In this document: in pieces, positions 10,115 through 20,085 of the stretch
Position numbering within the stretch: the first letter of the stretch is position 1
Layout: each line of letters opens with the position of its first letter
Origin: Globisporangium splendens
Taxonomy: Eukaryota > Oomycota > Peronosporomycetes > Pythiales > Pythiaceae
NCBI GenBank assembly: GCA_006386115.1
Contig: VFIW01000180.1
Location: 1-49,503, forward strand
Direction of reading: 5' to 3'
DNA length: 49,503 nt
The notes under the pieces: model-generated
What the model saw: only the letters and a program-made list of their open reading frames with translations
What the model was told of the DNA's origin: nothing
Database searches by the model: none
Position numbers and translations under genes: made by a program

Positions 10115-10750
10115 AAAGAATTCTTCATCCTGTTCTTCGACGGAGGCTCCAGGGGCAACCCAGGGTCAAGAGGGTCTGGTGCGGTGATAGTGCGAGTGCA
10201 AACAGACAATCATACAGCAGAGATTCTCTGGGTAGCCAGTATGGCGTACAGACATCCCAGCACGACCAACAACGCAGCGGAGTATCGGGGACTCGTGCAC
10301 GGACTTCGACACGCTCAGGCAGCGAGGCTGCATCCACTCCACGTTGTTGGGGATAGTGCCATGATCATCTCCCAGCAACGGTGCCACAGACCGCCGAAGA
10401 ACACACGCCTGCTCCAACTGTATCATAAGGCGCGCAGAATCGCGGATGTCATTGGGGTCAAAAGCTGGGCGCATCATTACAGGGAATTCAACAAAATGGC
10501 CGACCGCGCAGCGAACGTCGCAATGGACACGCAGACATCACAGCAAGTGGCAGCAGCCTATCATCGCGAGGTTCTCATCACGGTGACCCAATTCCTTGAC
10601 AACAACGTTCTACATCGGCTATCGGTGCGACCTGGAGGGTATGAACAGCAGTGGCGATTTCCAACCACCGAGGCAGAACAAGCACAACAACTACAGCATC
10701 ACATCCACTTGGTAGTCAGAACAGCCAGCGCAGCGCCTTCGGCGCTGTAA
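10115..10750 (+). pseudogene. LINE RNase H domain fragment (inverted copy of the LINE-3 tail)
   Basis: One open frame reads EFFILFFDGGSRGNPG, then NNAAEYRGLVHGL, VVGDSAMII and NKMADRAANVAM. These hold the four acidic residues of RNase H and their usual spacing, followed by a short tail to a TAA at 10748-10750. No polymerase lies upstream on this strand. The segment mirrors 17886-18521, where it is the natural end of LINE-3, so it was detached from its element by the inverted duplication. The domain itself looks uncorrupted. Confidence 0.85.
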
Positions 10751-12829
10751 CCAACGGCCTCCTCCGAGTCGAAGCCACTCAGGTAGCGTAGACAACGAGT
10801 ACGGACATTGTAGGTCTCACGAAGTACCTTAATATACCTCACCTTCATCAAAACATAGAGCAACTTCGGGACGATGACAGCACGGACAATGTCTGCACGC
10901 TGTTCTGGTGTGTGGGCTTTGGCAGTAGCCAGCCCTATCCTGGTTTTAACAGCTGCTACACATCGTTCCCAGTTGTCTGTTCCGCGTCCGTACTACCGAC
11001 GCGTATCCCCTAGGTAGCGACAAAAGGCTGCCACACTGAGAAATGATATTTCACAGATCAGGTGGGAGCCTTCAGGACCTCACAGCTAATGCCACTCCGA
11101 TAGTTTTCTCTACATTGACACGAAGGCCAGAGGCATCGCCAAACAACCTCAGCTCCTTGACTCCCTCCTCAATATCGCTTGGATGACGAAGATAAACCCC
11201 CCACAGCCGTGTCATCTGCATAGCCACCAATCCTAAGCTCACTTGTTCTTCCCCCTGCCTAGAGAGTGATACCGGTTAATTTAGTGCTGTTCTCCATTAC
11301 ACGATAGAGCGGGTCTAGCGCAAGTATGAACAGAAGAGGTGCGAGAGGACACCCTTGACGAATTCCGCATGTAACGTTAATTACGGCTGAGTGATAACCA
11401 TTAACCAAGAGACGACAGGTGGTGGCAGTATGTAGCTTTTCCACCATCAGGCAGAATAAATCTGGGAATCCATAATGTCGCAATACAGCTTTGAGATATC
11501 CACGGTCGAGAGAGTCGTAAGCCTTCGCAAAACCCAGCAATTGTGCAAGGCTGTCAAGTTGTTCATCATCTTGATTCACCATTCGCTGAGCAGCACGGAA
11601 GGTATCAACCGCGGTATGTATGCTCCTATTTGGAACAAAGCCGGCTTGAAGGGGGTAGATCAGTGTGGTCAGCTTGCACCACATTCGTGTGAAGATTCTG
11701 GTAAAAATCTTGTAGTCCGAGTTTAACAAAGTTATAGGTCGATGTCCCAAGGGAGTCGCGGCCGTGCTGGACATTTTGAGGCAAAATATATCTGCCTCCA
11801 CAAACGACTTGGGGAAAACTGGGCTCTTCATCCATCCATTAAATAGCTAGGGACAATTACCTCCACATAGTCACGATATCAGTCGTTACCTAGGCCGTCG
11901 GGACCTGCTGCCTTCCCACGTTTGCATCGTTTGACGGCTGTCAGGACTTCCTCTTCACCAACAGGATCACTCAGATCGGACAAAAAGGCAGCGTGGTGCG
12001 TTGGAGGGAGCTGCTTTAAGCACGCGGTGATGTCGCTGTGTTTCATCGCCTTTTGTTGCATAACGGGTTTTCATCCACCCGCCATCACGTTCACAAGTTT
12101 TTCAGGTTGAGCAGGGCCAAACCGTCGCTCTTCACCCAGGCAATAAATTGTATTATCCAGGAATTTCGTTGAGATGCGTCGGAAAAAAGCCTTGGCCGAT
12201 TTCGTCGGTGCAGACAGATGTGAACGCAGAAGCCTGCGAGCCTTAGAATCCTGTCACTGCGCCTTGCAGGTCGCTACATTCTCTCGAATCTGGCGTTCTG
12301 TTGCTGAAAGGGTTGTGGACGCGCTTGGGGTTCGTACATGCTTCGAATCTTGCTTTAAAGTAGCCGATGTAACCACACGAAGACGATCGTGTAGACGCCG
12401 CAATTTTTGCATGTGTGAGTCCACTAGCTTAATTTTGCACACGCGTTTTGGTCCCAGATAGTCCTTTTTTATAGCACTCTTGAATCCATCCCAGTACGTC
12501 GCAACTGTCGTAGCGGTCTGGACGTCAATGGCCGGTGTATTCCCCCGTTCGCCTTCTAACTTGTCTTGCAGTTGCTGGAGGCGTTGTTTCGTCACAATAT
12601 CTGCTGCTGCATAGGCATAGTCAGGGAGAGGATAACACCGGGGTGGTCTCCGTATTTTGATCCGGTGGCACGGATGTGCGAGTCTAAGAGAGACCCCGTT
12701 ATGATCAGAAAGCGGGCCGTAAACTACTTGAGACACAGCTCGGACCCATTGTGGTGCTTCGTTATTACATACCACCTGTCCAAACGGCTCGATGCATGTC
12801 CTCCGCTCGGTCATATTGCCACCGCCCAT
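10751..12829 (-). mobile_element. LINE-2, left copy: broken endonuclease and reverse transcriptase
   Basis: Minus-strand pieces in order: end of the endonuclease with SDHNGV and a following basic helical region (12829-12254), the start of the polymerase with KRGKAAGPDGLGND (12061-11879), the polymerase core (11831-11259), and a 3' part with YADD and a frameshift in a G run. The element lacks ORF1, most of the endonuclease and RNase H. Its 3' end abuts the RNase H fragment of the opposite strand. The right-arm copy is its mirror image. Confidence 0.85.
11259..11831 (-). pseudogene. LINE-2 reverse transcriptase core (left), motif A Asp replaced by Gly
   Basis: The 190-codon frame holds LGHRPITLLNSDYKIFTRI, QAGFVPNRS, LLGFAKAYDSLDR and CGIRQGCPLAPLLF, the ordered motifs of LINE polymerases. 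In motif A the catalytic Asp (LDFxKAYD) is Gly (LLGF). TAG at 11259-11261 stops the frame; the same frame continues through AGGRTSELRIGGYADD, so the stop is premature. The element is inactive at both points. Confidence 0.85.
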
Positions 12830-12943
12830 TCTGACAGAGTATCTTCACGAAATTCAGCATCTTCAGCCTTACTTTTTGTGAGTCAAACCGTTACTAAGCT
12901 CGATCTAGACGAACCTGTAAACACCCTAACGACTCTGGAAACG

Positions 12944-14046
12944 TAAATTTCCGTGTGATGATGCTCGTCCTTGCTCTAGCGTAACTTAAAAAGTGAGTTT
13001 ATTAAGGAAAAATACAGCTGGCTGCAGGTTCTAGTTCGTCGAAAATGACTACGTCTAGGTCTAACTACTCAACTATATGCTCGCTTGGTACTGCAGTGGA
13101 CAGTCCATCCACAGAAGTTGATGGTGACTTGAAATGCAGTATCAACCTTCACTCACTCGTTTACTTAGCACTTGACTGATCCTGCAATCTGGCAATTTTC
13201 AATCACGTATTTCGCTCCATTGTCACATGTGCCCCAACTAATCTGTCCGCGACCCATTCTTGGATTTGGCACTCTCCAGTATCGCACCCATCCGCCAGAC
13301 GAACCGATGCTCTCAATCTTGTAAGCATCGCGCCCCTTCAATCCCTGGAATTGAAGCAGATCCGCCGCACCCCTAACGCAGTCTGGCGATGTTGACCCGA
13401 TCCAACAAGCAACCTGTCTGCAGGTCACCTGATCAGGAGAACCCGAAATGATCTCCGTTGCCAAATCAAATAGGTTCCCACCCACAGCTTTAGCAATCGC
13501 TTTTCCTTGCGCGTCAACCCCGGTGTTGGTGGCGGCAGCAGCTAGAAGAAAACTCAAAATCACTTTCTTGATCATATTGGAGAGAGGTGGTTCTTGTTCC
13601 TTGGAGCTTTTGGTCTTGTGGCCTTGATGGAGTTTCCAATAATGAGACTGGAAGCGAAAGGCACGACGGTATCTGTACTGTGTATCTATCAGTGTGCGTT
13701 CTTTTGTAATCGGAGACCACAACATACAGTAGTACGAATGAATTGCGGCACGATCTGTTTTTCATATGAGATATGCGGAAAGCAATCACCGCGGAAACTT
13801 CGATAGTACCAAGTGGGTGGACATAGAAATCGTGTATGGCAGCGCTTTCTTTCCGCAAAGTGTCGGTTTACCCCAGTTCAAACAGCAGATCCCAGTGGGT
13901 AGGAGCCCACAAAACGATGTGATATCGTTCGGACAGCAAGATGATGACGACGATTTGCACTTTGCCGATGGGGAAGCTGTCTCTACCGGCGAAAAGATTA
14001 CCGTAGGATTGAGGATGCTTGGAACAGCGTACTTGTCCCTTGCCAT
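12944..14046 (+). repeat. 1.1-kb segmental duplication carrying the secreted-protein gene (unit A)
   Basis: Sequence from about TAAATTTCCGTGTGATG to CCCTTGCCAT is repeated in direct orientation at about 24030-25117. Identity is very high outside the mature coding region. Left of 12944 a weaker similarity continues for about 60 bases (around GTAAACAC), so the original duplication was longer. It overlaps the inner end of the left palindrome arm and extends 107 bases into the spacer. Confidence 0.85.
13165..13575 (-). CDS. Small secreted six-cysteine protein, candidate effector (copy 1)
   Basis: ATG at 13573-13575 is chosen because it opens a signal peptide (MIKKVILSFLLAAAATNTGVDA, probable cut before Gln23); a longer upstream frame lacks an ATG and runs through the leader. 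The protein has 136 residues. The mature part has six Cys (about 52, 57, 66, 117, 128, 136), fitting three disulfides, and conserved motifs ACWIGSTSPDC, GSSGGWVRYWRV, MGRGQ and GAKYVIENCQI. No RXLR, LFLAK or membrane segment is seen. It is presumably exported. I do not recognise the fold; an apoplastic effector or inhibitor is the natural guess. A weak Inr-like TCATTATTGGAAACT lies about 70 bases upstream. The gene sits inside a palindrome arm beside LINE-2. Confidence 0.8.
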   Translation of the reverse strand: MIKKVILSFLLAAAATNTGVDAQGKAIAKAVGGNLFDLATEIISGSPDQVTCRQVACWIGSTSPDCVRGAADLLQFQGLKGRDAYKIESIGSSGGWVRYWRVPNPRMGRGQISWGTCDNGAKYVIENCQIAGSVKC

Positions 14047-14101
14047 GTGTTGCGACGATCGCGAGACACCTACCTATGTCTCACATGCTGCAACTAACTG
14101 A
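13766..14101 (+). CDS. Hypothetical 111-codon ORF divergent from secreted gene copy 1
   Basis: The ATG-initiated frame (MRYAESNHRGNFDSTKW) runs head-to-head with copy 1, with 190 bases between the two start codons. It contains a run of acidic residues (QQDDDDDLHFAD) and ends after LGTAYLSLA in sequence unique to this copy. The same frame is open in the duplicate at 24836. Either it is a gene fragment whose promoter side became the leader of the secreted gene, or a chance open frame. No family recognised. Confidence 0.3.
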   Translation: MRYAESNHRGNFDSTKWVDIEIVYGSAFFPQSVGLPQFKQQIPVGRSPQNDVISFGQQDDDDDLHFADGEAVSTGEKITVGLRMLGTAYLSLAMCCDDRETPTYVSHAATN

Positions 14102-14695
14102 AAAATGTACTTCAACGTACATGTACATCAACAGAGGGTACAAAAATTATCAGTGTGATTAATTTGCGTGCTGCCTGAATGAGTGTTCAGTATACTAGCC
14201 AGTCTGCGCTGAACGACCGTGTTCGCTTTCTTTTTGTGGAGTTTCGTTTGATAGGTCATGTTACTGGTGCTGTCAACTCGGAATGAGTGAACGTGGCCAC
14301 GTTCAAATCCAAAGCCGATCTCGATTCGATCTTCCTGATATGCTGCTTCAGAAAGGAAAGTCCTAACTTTAATAACTCCGGTAATCTTTACCCCCAACCC
14401 CCACCTACTAATAGCATAGTGCGACGCTCCAGTACTATTTGCAGCGTGCTGTCCATGCACACAGGATCAAGTGCTAGGATTTTAAAGATGTGAACAGTGA
14501 TGAAGATTCCATGCTCCAACACCTCAATCGCATAGACACTATTGTCGAGAAGTCTTATTGCTGGATGGATGGGCAGTTGGATGGCTGAGAGAGAAAGGTG
14601 AGACAAAAGGAAGATTTGAATTGGAAGTTCGAAGAAACGGAGTTGTGTCCTCAACTCTAGTCTTTTCTTTAGCAGAGACAGCTTTTGCTGTCCTT
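13940..14695. other. Palindrome spacer, no convincing gene
   Basis: The first 107 bases continue the segmental duplication. The rest is unique, with a self-complementary GTACATGTAC around 14117-14126. Minus-strand frames at 14128-14460 and 14388-14654 are open but begin with GTG or TTG, lack an ATG start and match no family I know; the first (VRTFLSEAAYQEDRIEIGF) is the more protein-like and could be a relic. Confidence 0.5.
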
Positions 14696-15059
14696 TTGCT
14701 GTCCGAACGATATCACATCGTTTTGTGGGCTCCTACCCACTGGGATCTGCTGTTTGAACTGGGGTAAACCGACACTTTGCGGAAAGAAAGCGCTGCCATA
14801 CACGATTTCTATGTCCACCCACTTGGTACTATCGAAGTTTCCGCGGTGATTGCTTTCCGCATATCTCATATGAAAAACAGATCGTGCCGCAATTCATTCG
14901 TACTACTGTATGTTGTGGTCTCCGATTACAAAAGAACGCACACTGATAGATACACAGTACAGATACCGTCGTGCCTTTCGCTTCCAGTCTCATTATTGGA
15001 AACTCCATCAAGGCCACAAGACCAAAAGCTCCAAGGAACAAGAACCACCTCTCTCCAAT

Positions 15060-15470
15060 ATGATCAAGAAAGTGATTTTGAGTTTTCTTCTAGCTGCTGC
15101 CGCCACCAACACCGGGGTTGACGCGCAAGGAAAAGCGATTGCTAAAGCTGTGGGTGGGAACCTATTTGATTTGGCAACGGAGATCATTTCGGGTTCTCCT
15201 GATCAGGTGACCTGCAGACAGGTTGCTTGTTGGATCGGGTCAACATCGCCAGACTGCGTTAGGGGTGCGGCGGATCTGCTTCAATTCCAGGGATTGAAGG
15301 GGCGCGATGCTTACAAGATTGAGAGCATCGGTTCGTCTGGCGGATGGGTGCGATACTGGAGAGTGCCAAATCCAAGAATGGGTCGCGGACAGATTAGTTG
15401 GGGCACATGTGACAATGGAGCGAAATACGTGATTGAAAATTGCCAGATTGCAGGATCAGTCAAGTGCTAA
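15060..15470 (+). CDS. Small secreted six-cysteine protein, candidate effector (copy 2)
   Basis: This mirror copy in the right arm encodes the same 136-residue protein as copy 1 with no amino-acid difference found. ATG lies at 15060-15062 and the signal peptide and six Cys are unchanged. About 364 bases upstream the palindrome ends, so the two copies share only this much 5' sequence before the spacer. The two genes are transcribed away from the spacer. Confidence 0.8.
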   Translation: MIKKVILSFLLAAAATNTGVDAQGKAIAKAVGGNLFDLATEIISGSPDQVTCRQVACWIGSTSPDCVRGAADLLQFQGLKGRDAYKIESIGSSGGWVRYWRVPNPRMGRGQISWGTCDNGAKYVIENCQIAGSVKC

Positions 15471-15806
15471 GTAAACGAGTGAGTGAAGGTTGATACTGCA
15501 TTTCAAGTCACCATCAACTTCTGTGGATGGACTGTCCACTGCAGTACCAAGCGAGCATATAGTTGAGTAGTTAGACCTAGACGTAGTCATTTTCGACGAA
15601 CTAGAACCTGCAGCCAGCTGTATTTTTCCTTAATAAACTCACTTTTTAAGTTACGCTAGAGCAAGGACGAGCATCATCACACGGAAATTTACGTTTCCAG
15701 AGTCGTTAGGGTGTTTACAGGTTCGTCCTAGATCGAGCTTAGTAACGGTTTGACTCACAAAAAGTAAGGCTGAAGATGCTGAATTTCGTGAAGATACTCT
15801 GTCAGA

Positions 15807-17885
15807 ATGGGCGGTGGCAATATGACCGAGCGGAGGACATGCATCGAGCCGTTTGGACAGGTGGTATGTAATAACGAAGCACCACAATGGGTCCGAGCTG
15901 TGTCTCAAGTAGTTTACGGCCCGCTTTCTGATCATAACGGGGTCTCTCTTAGACTCGCACATCCGTGCCACCGGATCAAAATACGGAGACCACCCCGGTG
16001 TTATCCTCTCCCTGACTATGCCTATGCAGCAGCAGATATTGTGACGAAACAACGCCTCCAGCAACTGCAAGACAAGTTAGAAGGCGAACGGGGGAATACA
16101 CCGGCCATTGACGTCCAGACCGCTACGACAGTTGCGACGTACTGGGATGGATTCAAGAGTGCTATAAAAAAGGACTATCTGGGACCAAAACGCGTGTGCA
16201 AAATTAAGCTAGTGGACTCACACATGCAAAAATTGCGGCGTCTACACGATCGTCTTCGTGTGGTTACATCGGCTACTTTAAAGCAAGATTCGAAGCATGT
16301 ACGAACCCCAAGCGCGTCCACAACCCTTTCAGCAACAGAACGCCAGATTCGAGAGAATGTAGCGACCTGCAAGGCGCAGTGACAGGATTCTAAGGCTCGC
16401 AGGCTTCTGCGTTCACATCTGTCTGCACCGACGAAATCGGCCAAGGCTTTTTTCCGACGCATCTCAACGAAATTCCTGGATAATACAATTTATTGCCTGG
16501 GTGAAGAGCGACGGTTTGGCCCTGCTCAACCTGAAAAACTTGTGAACGTGATGGCGGGTGGATGAAAACCCGTTATGCAACAAAAGGCGATGAAACACAG
16601 CGACATCACCGCGTGCTTAAAGCAGCTCCCTCCAACGCACCACGCTGCCTTTTTGTCCGATCTGAGTGATCCTGTTGGTGAAGAGGAAGTCCTGACAGCC
16701 GTTAAACGATGCAAACGTGGGAAGGCAGCAGATCCCGACGGCCTAGGTAACGACTGATATCGTGACTATGTGGAGGTAATTGTCCCTAGCTATTTAATGG
16801 ATGGATGAAGAGCCCAGTTTTCCCCAAGTCGTTTGTGGAGGCAGATATATTTTGCCTCAAAATGTCCAGCACGGCCGCGACTCCCTTGGGACATCGACCT
16901 ATAACTTTGTTAAACTCGGACTACAAGATTTTTACCAGAATCTTCACACGAATGTGGTGCAAGCTGACCACACTGATCTACCCCCTTCAAGCCGGCTTTG
17001 TTCCAAATAGGAGCATACATACCGCGGTTGATACCTTCCGTGCTGCTCAGCGAATGGTGAATCAAGATGATGAACAACTTGACAGCCTTGCACAATTGCT
17101 GGGTTTTGCGAAGGCTTACGACTCTCTCGACCGTGGATATCTCAAAGCTGTATTGCGACATTATGGATTCCCAGATTTATTCTGCCTGATGGTGGAAAAG
17201 CTACATACTGCCACCACCTGTCGTCTCTTGGTTAATGGTTATCACTCAGCCGTAATTAACGTTACATGCGGAATTCGTCAAGGGTGTCCTCTCGCACCTC
17301 TTCTGTTCATACTTGCGCTAGACCCGCTCTATCGTGTAATGGAGAACAGCACTAAATTAACCGGTATCACTCTCTAGGCAGGGGGAAGAACAAGTGAGCT
17401 TAGGATTGGTGGCTATGCAGATGACACGGCTGTGGGGGGTTTATCTTCGTCATCCAAGCGATATTGAGGAGGCAGTCAAGGAGCTGAGGTTGTTTGGCGA
17501 TGCCTCTGGCCTTCGTGTCAATGTAGAGAAAACTATCGGAGTGGCATTAGCTGTGAGGTCCTGAAGGCTCCCACCTGGTCTGTGAAATATCATTTCTCAG
17601 TGTGGCAGCCTTTTGTCGCTACCTAGGGGATACGCGTCGGTAGTACGGACGCGGAACAGACAACTGGGAACGATGTGTAGCAGCTATTAAAACCAGGATA
17701 GGGCTGGCTACTGCCAAAGCCCACACACCAGAACAGCGTGCAGACATTGTCCGTGCTGTCATCGTCCCGAAGTTGCTCTATGTTTTGATGAAGGTGAGGT
17801 ATATTAAGGTACTTCGTGAGACCTACAATGTCCGTACTCGTTGTCTACGCTACCTGAGTGGCTTCGACTCGGAGGAGGCCGTTGG
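15807..17885 (+). mobile_element. LINE-2, right copy: broken endonuclease and reverse transcriptase
   Basis: Mirror image of the left copy. SRLDRWYV (endonuclease) lies in a different frame from the SDHNGV segment, so a frameshift lies near 15850-15890. RT start carries KRGKAADPDG (Gly to Asp against the left copy). After the core, YADD is at about 17414-17425, then a frameshift in a G run at 17434-17440, then VNVEKTIGVALAV and a thumb-like segment. The element meets the 3' end of LINE-3 tail to tail at 17885/17886. Confidence 0.85.
16805..17377 (+). pseudogene. LINE-2 reverse transcriptase core (right), motif A Asp replaced by Gly
   Basis: Same frame and same LLGFAKAYD change as the left copy, and the same premature TAG (17375-17377). 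The shared lesions show the element was already dead before the inverted duplication. Confidence 0.85.
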
Positions 17886-18521
17886 TTACAGCGCCGAAGG
17901 CGCTGCGCTGGCTGTTCTGACTACCAAGTGGATGTGATGCTGTAGTTGTTGTGCTTGTTCTGCCTCGGTGGTTGGAAATCGCCACTGCTGTTCATACCCT
18001 CCAGGTCGCACCGATAGCCGATGTAGAACGTTGTTGTCAAGGAATTGGGTCACCGTGATGAGAACCTCGCGATGATAGGCTGCTGCCACTTGCTGTGATG
18101 TCTGCGTGTCCATTGCGACGTTCGCTGCGCGGTCGGCCATTTTGTTGAATTCCCTGTAATGATGCGCCCAGCTTTTGACCCCAATGACATCCGCGATTCT
18201 GCGCGCCTTATGATACAGTTGGAGCAGGCGTGTGTTCTTCGGCGGTCTGTGGCACCGTTGCTGGGAGATGATCATGGCACTATCCCCAACAACGTGGAGT
18301 GGATGCAGCCTCGCTGCCTGAGCGTGTCGAAGTCCGTGCACGAGTCCCCGATACTCCGCTGCGTTGTTGGTCGTGCTGGGATGTCTGTACGCCATACTGG
18401 CTACCCAGAGAATCTCTGCTGTATGATTGTCTGTTTGCACTCGCACTATCACCGCACCAGACCCTCTTGACCCTGGGTTGCCCCTGGAGCCTCCGTCGAA
18501 GAACAGGATGAAGAATTCTTT
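17886..18521 (-). pseudogene. LINE-3 RNase H domain
   Basis: Mirror of 10115-10750. FFDGGSRGNPG, NNAAEYRGL, VVGDSAM and NKMADRAANVAM supply the four acidic residues. It lies downstream of the finger region of LINE-3 in the right order, so this is its native place. The 300 bases before it (18522-18834) read in broken frames with no recognised domain. Confidence 0.85.
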
Positions 18522-18834
18522 GGCCGTACTCGTCTCGGTTGGATGTGTGACGAGGGGATGAGTTCTGGATCTAGAAGTGTGTCAACGTACGCTCTGAGGA
18601 CTCGAGTGTATACTGAATGCTTGGAGCTGTCGTTGTGGCATTCCATTAACCGACGGAGACTATGCAGTCTGTTGTGAAGCGCCACAATCAGTATTACAGA
18701 GTCCGCGCGGTCCGACTGGGATCGTCCATCAAGTCTCCGTAGTCGAGCTCCCCAGATACCATGGATGGTAACAGCCACTGTATGCCTCCAAAGTAAATGC
18801 GCCACAGGGTATAACTTGTCTTTGCAGTGGTCGA

Positions 18835-18870
18835 GCTCCTGCTCCTGCTCCTGCTCCTACTCCTGCTCCT
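18835..18870 (+). repeat. Hexanucleotide repeat (GCTCCT)6
   Basis: Six GCTCCT units, one altered to ACTCCT. On the minus strand it codes Glu-Gln repeats at the end of the LINE-3 finger region; the altered unit creates a TAG. Confidence 0.9.
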
Positions 18871-20036
18871 GGGCCGTAATTTTTGTCTCAATCGCCTGCC
18901 ACGCGGCACTTGGAGTGTCGGGGAGCTCTAAGCTGAAGAGCCATAGCTGGAGATCGTCAGTTGCTCGGATGCTCACTTTTTTGCAGCGCCGAAGCAAGCT
19001 TGACCACGCTGCCTGCGCTGTGGAGCAGTCCCAGAAGATGTGTTGCGACGTGGCGCGCCGAATATTTGAGCACTGCAGATGTGGGCATCCAGTGCTGTTG
19101 TCGTTTCTGTTCCACAGAGGTATTTTGTTTGCCTTCAATCTGAACAATGTTTGCGTGGCGTAAGTGTTGAGTCCTGGGATTCTCTGGACGTCTTGCCACT
19201 TCAGTTGGCCCAGCCCTCTGTTGACACCGGACTCTGCCACCTCCTGAGCAAACAGCGCGCGGTCTCGGGCCGCGAGCCCTGACTCTCGCCGCTTGGTCGA
19301 CACGTACTTGTGGTACTGTTTTCGATTTGGTTTCCATCTGGCCTCTCCGCCCCAGATTTGAACAAATCTCGAGAGTGTTGAATGCGCGTAGACGCTCACT
19401 TTCTTGTTCCCTAAATCCGAGGAGGCTGCCAAATCACAGGAACTCATAGTGGTGATCTTGTGTCTGGCCTTCTTCGTGTGTGTCCATGTGCACCAGCATT
19501 GTCGAGTCAGTTTCCAGAGTCCATTCGTGATGTTGTTGAATCTCTGGAGTTGTGGATCGCAGCAGCTGCTCGTGGTGCGGTCGGTACAGCAGTTCCGGGT
19601 AGTTGTACAAGAGAGCCGAGCATAACCTCTCAAAAGCGCGTCTCGCCGGACCTGGCGGAGATGCTGAGCCGGTGAGTTTCCTGAAAGTGACGACACCTTT
19701 GCTTCTTCATGTCCAGTCGACAAGGTCACCTAGCCGTTCGCATCCTTTCACAAGAGCCGATGTCGTCGTGAGGCGATAGGGCTTCCCGCTGCGATCAAGC
19801 AGCCATGAGGATGTGTCGACTGATGCGTATTGTAGCCATTCAGCACAAAAAGGACCGTTCGATCTGCGCCACGATAGCAGGTAATTGCGTAATTTCTCAT
19901 CCAGTTTGGTCTCCAGGTTCACGGTGAGGCTGGATCCGCTCCAGGCAGCAGTCCGCAGCGTCGGCAGGAACGACTGTGAAACGCGGCACACCTCTGCTTT
20001 CTCCAAGTCGGTGAGCGGGGCCGTTTGCGCGTTCAC
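18857..20036 (-). pseudogene. LINE-3 post-polymerase region with Cys/His finger
   Basis: Two overlapping frames (20036-19707, then 19729-18857) carry the region between thumb and RNase H. A finger-like segment, CPHLQC...SQHIFWDC, resembles zf-RVT. The frame ends at TAG 18857-18859 inside the GAGCAG repeat, where the neighbouring repeat units have CAG. Confidence 0.75.
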
Positions 20037-20085
20037 CAGTATACTTGTTTCTGTCTCCCACAGGGTGGCGTCGTACTGGTTTTGG

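Larger units (their letters stand above)
9832..13939 (+). repeat. Left arm of a 4.1-kb near-perfect inverted repeat
   Basis: Paired positions sum to 28635-28636 across the whole arm, shown by mirrored reading frames (for example 10184-10750 with 17886-18452, and 12254-12829 with 15807-16382). The arm ends at TGGCGCATTT on the outside and GGACAGCAA on the inside. Differences noted are few: Gly/Asp in a GKAAxPDG motif, Tyr/His near 10020, and a one-base indel near 12905. The arm holds an RNase H fragment, LINE-2 and a secreted-protein gene. Confidence 0.95.
14696..18804 (-). repeat. Right arm of the 4.1-kb inverted repeat
   Basis: This is the reverse complement of 9832-13939. On its outer side it runs without a break into the rest of LINE-3, whose RNase H tail it contains. 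This continuity suggests the right arm is the source and the left arm the inverted copy. At its inner edge TTTTGCTGTCC occurs twice in tandem (14687-14710), the second copy lying at the arm boundary. Confidence 0.95.

Noticed and set aside
10184..10750. Free-standing host RNase H gene
   Set aside because: It is the mirror copy of the RNase H tail of LINE-3 and has no own start codon or promoter.
13576..13725. 50-codon N-terminal extension of the secreted protein
   Set aside because: It has no ATG start in the oomycete context and would bury the signal peptide; the stretch is conserved as non-coding leader.
9832..18804. Arms as terminal inverted repeats of a giant DNA transposon
   Set aside because: No transposase lies between the arms, the ends show no target-site duplication, and one arm is continuous with a LINE; a fold-back duplication explains it better.
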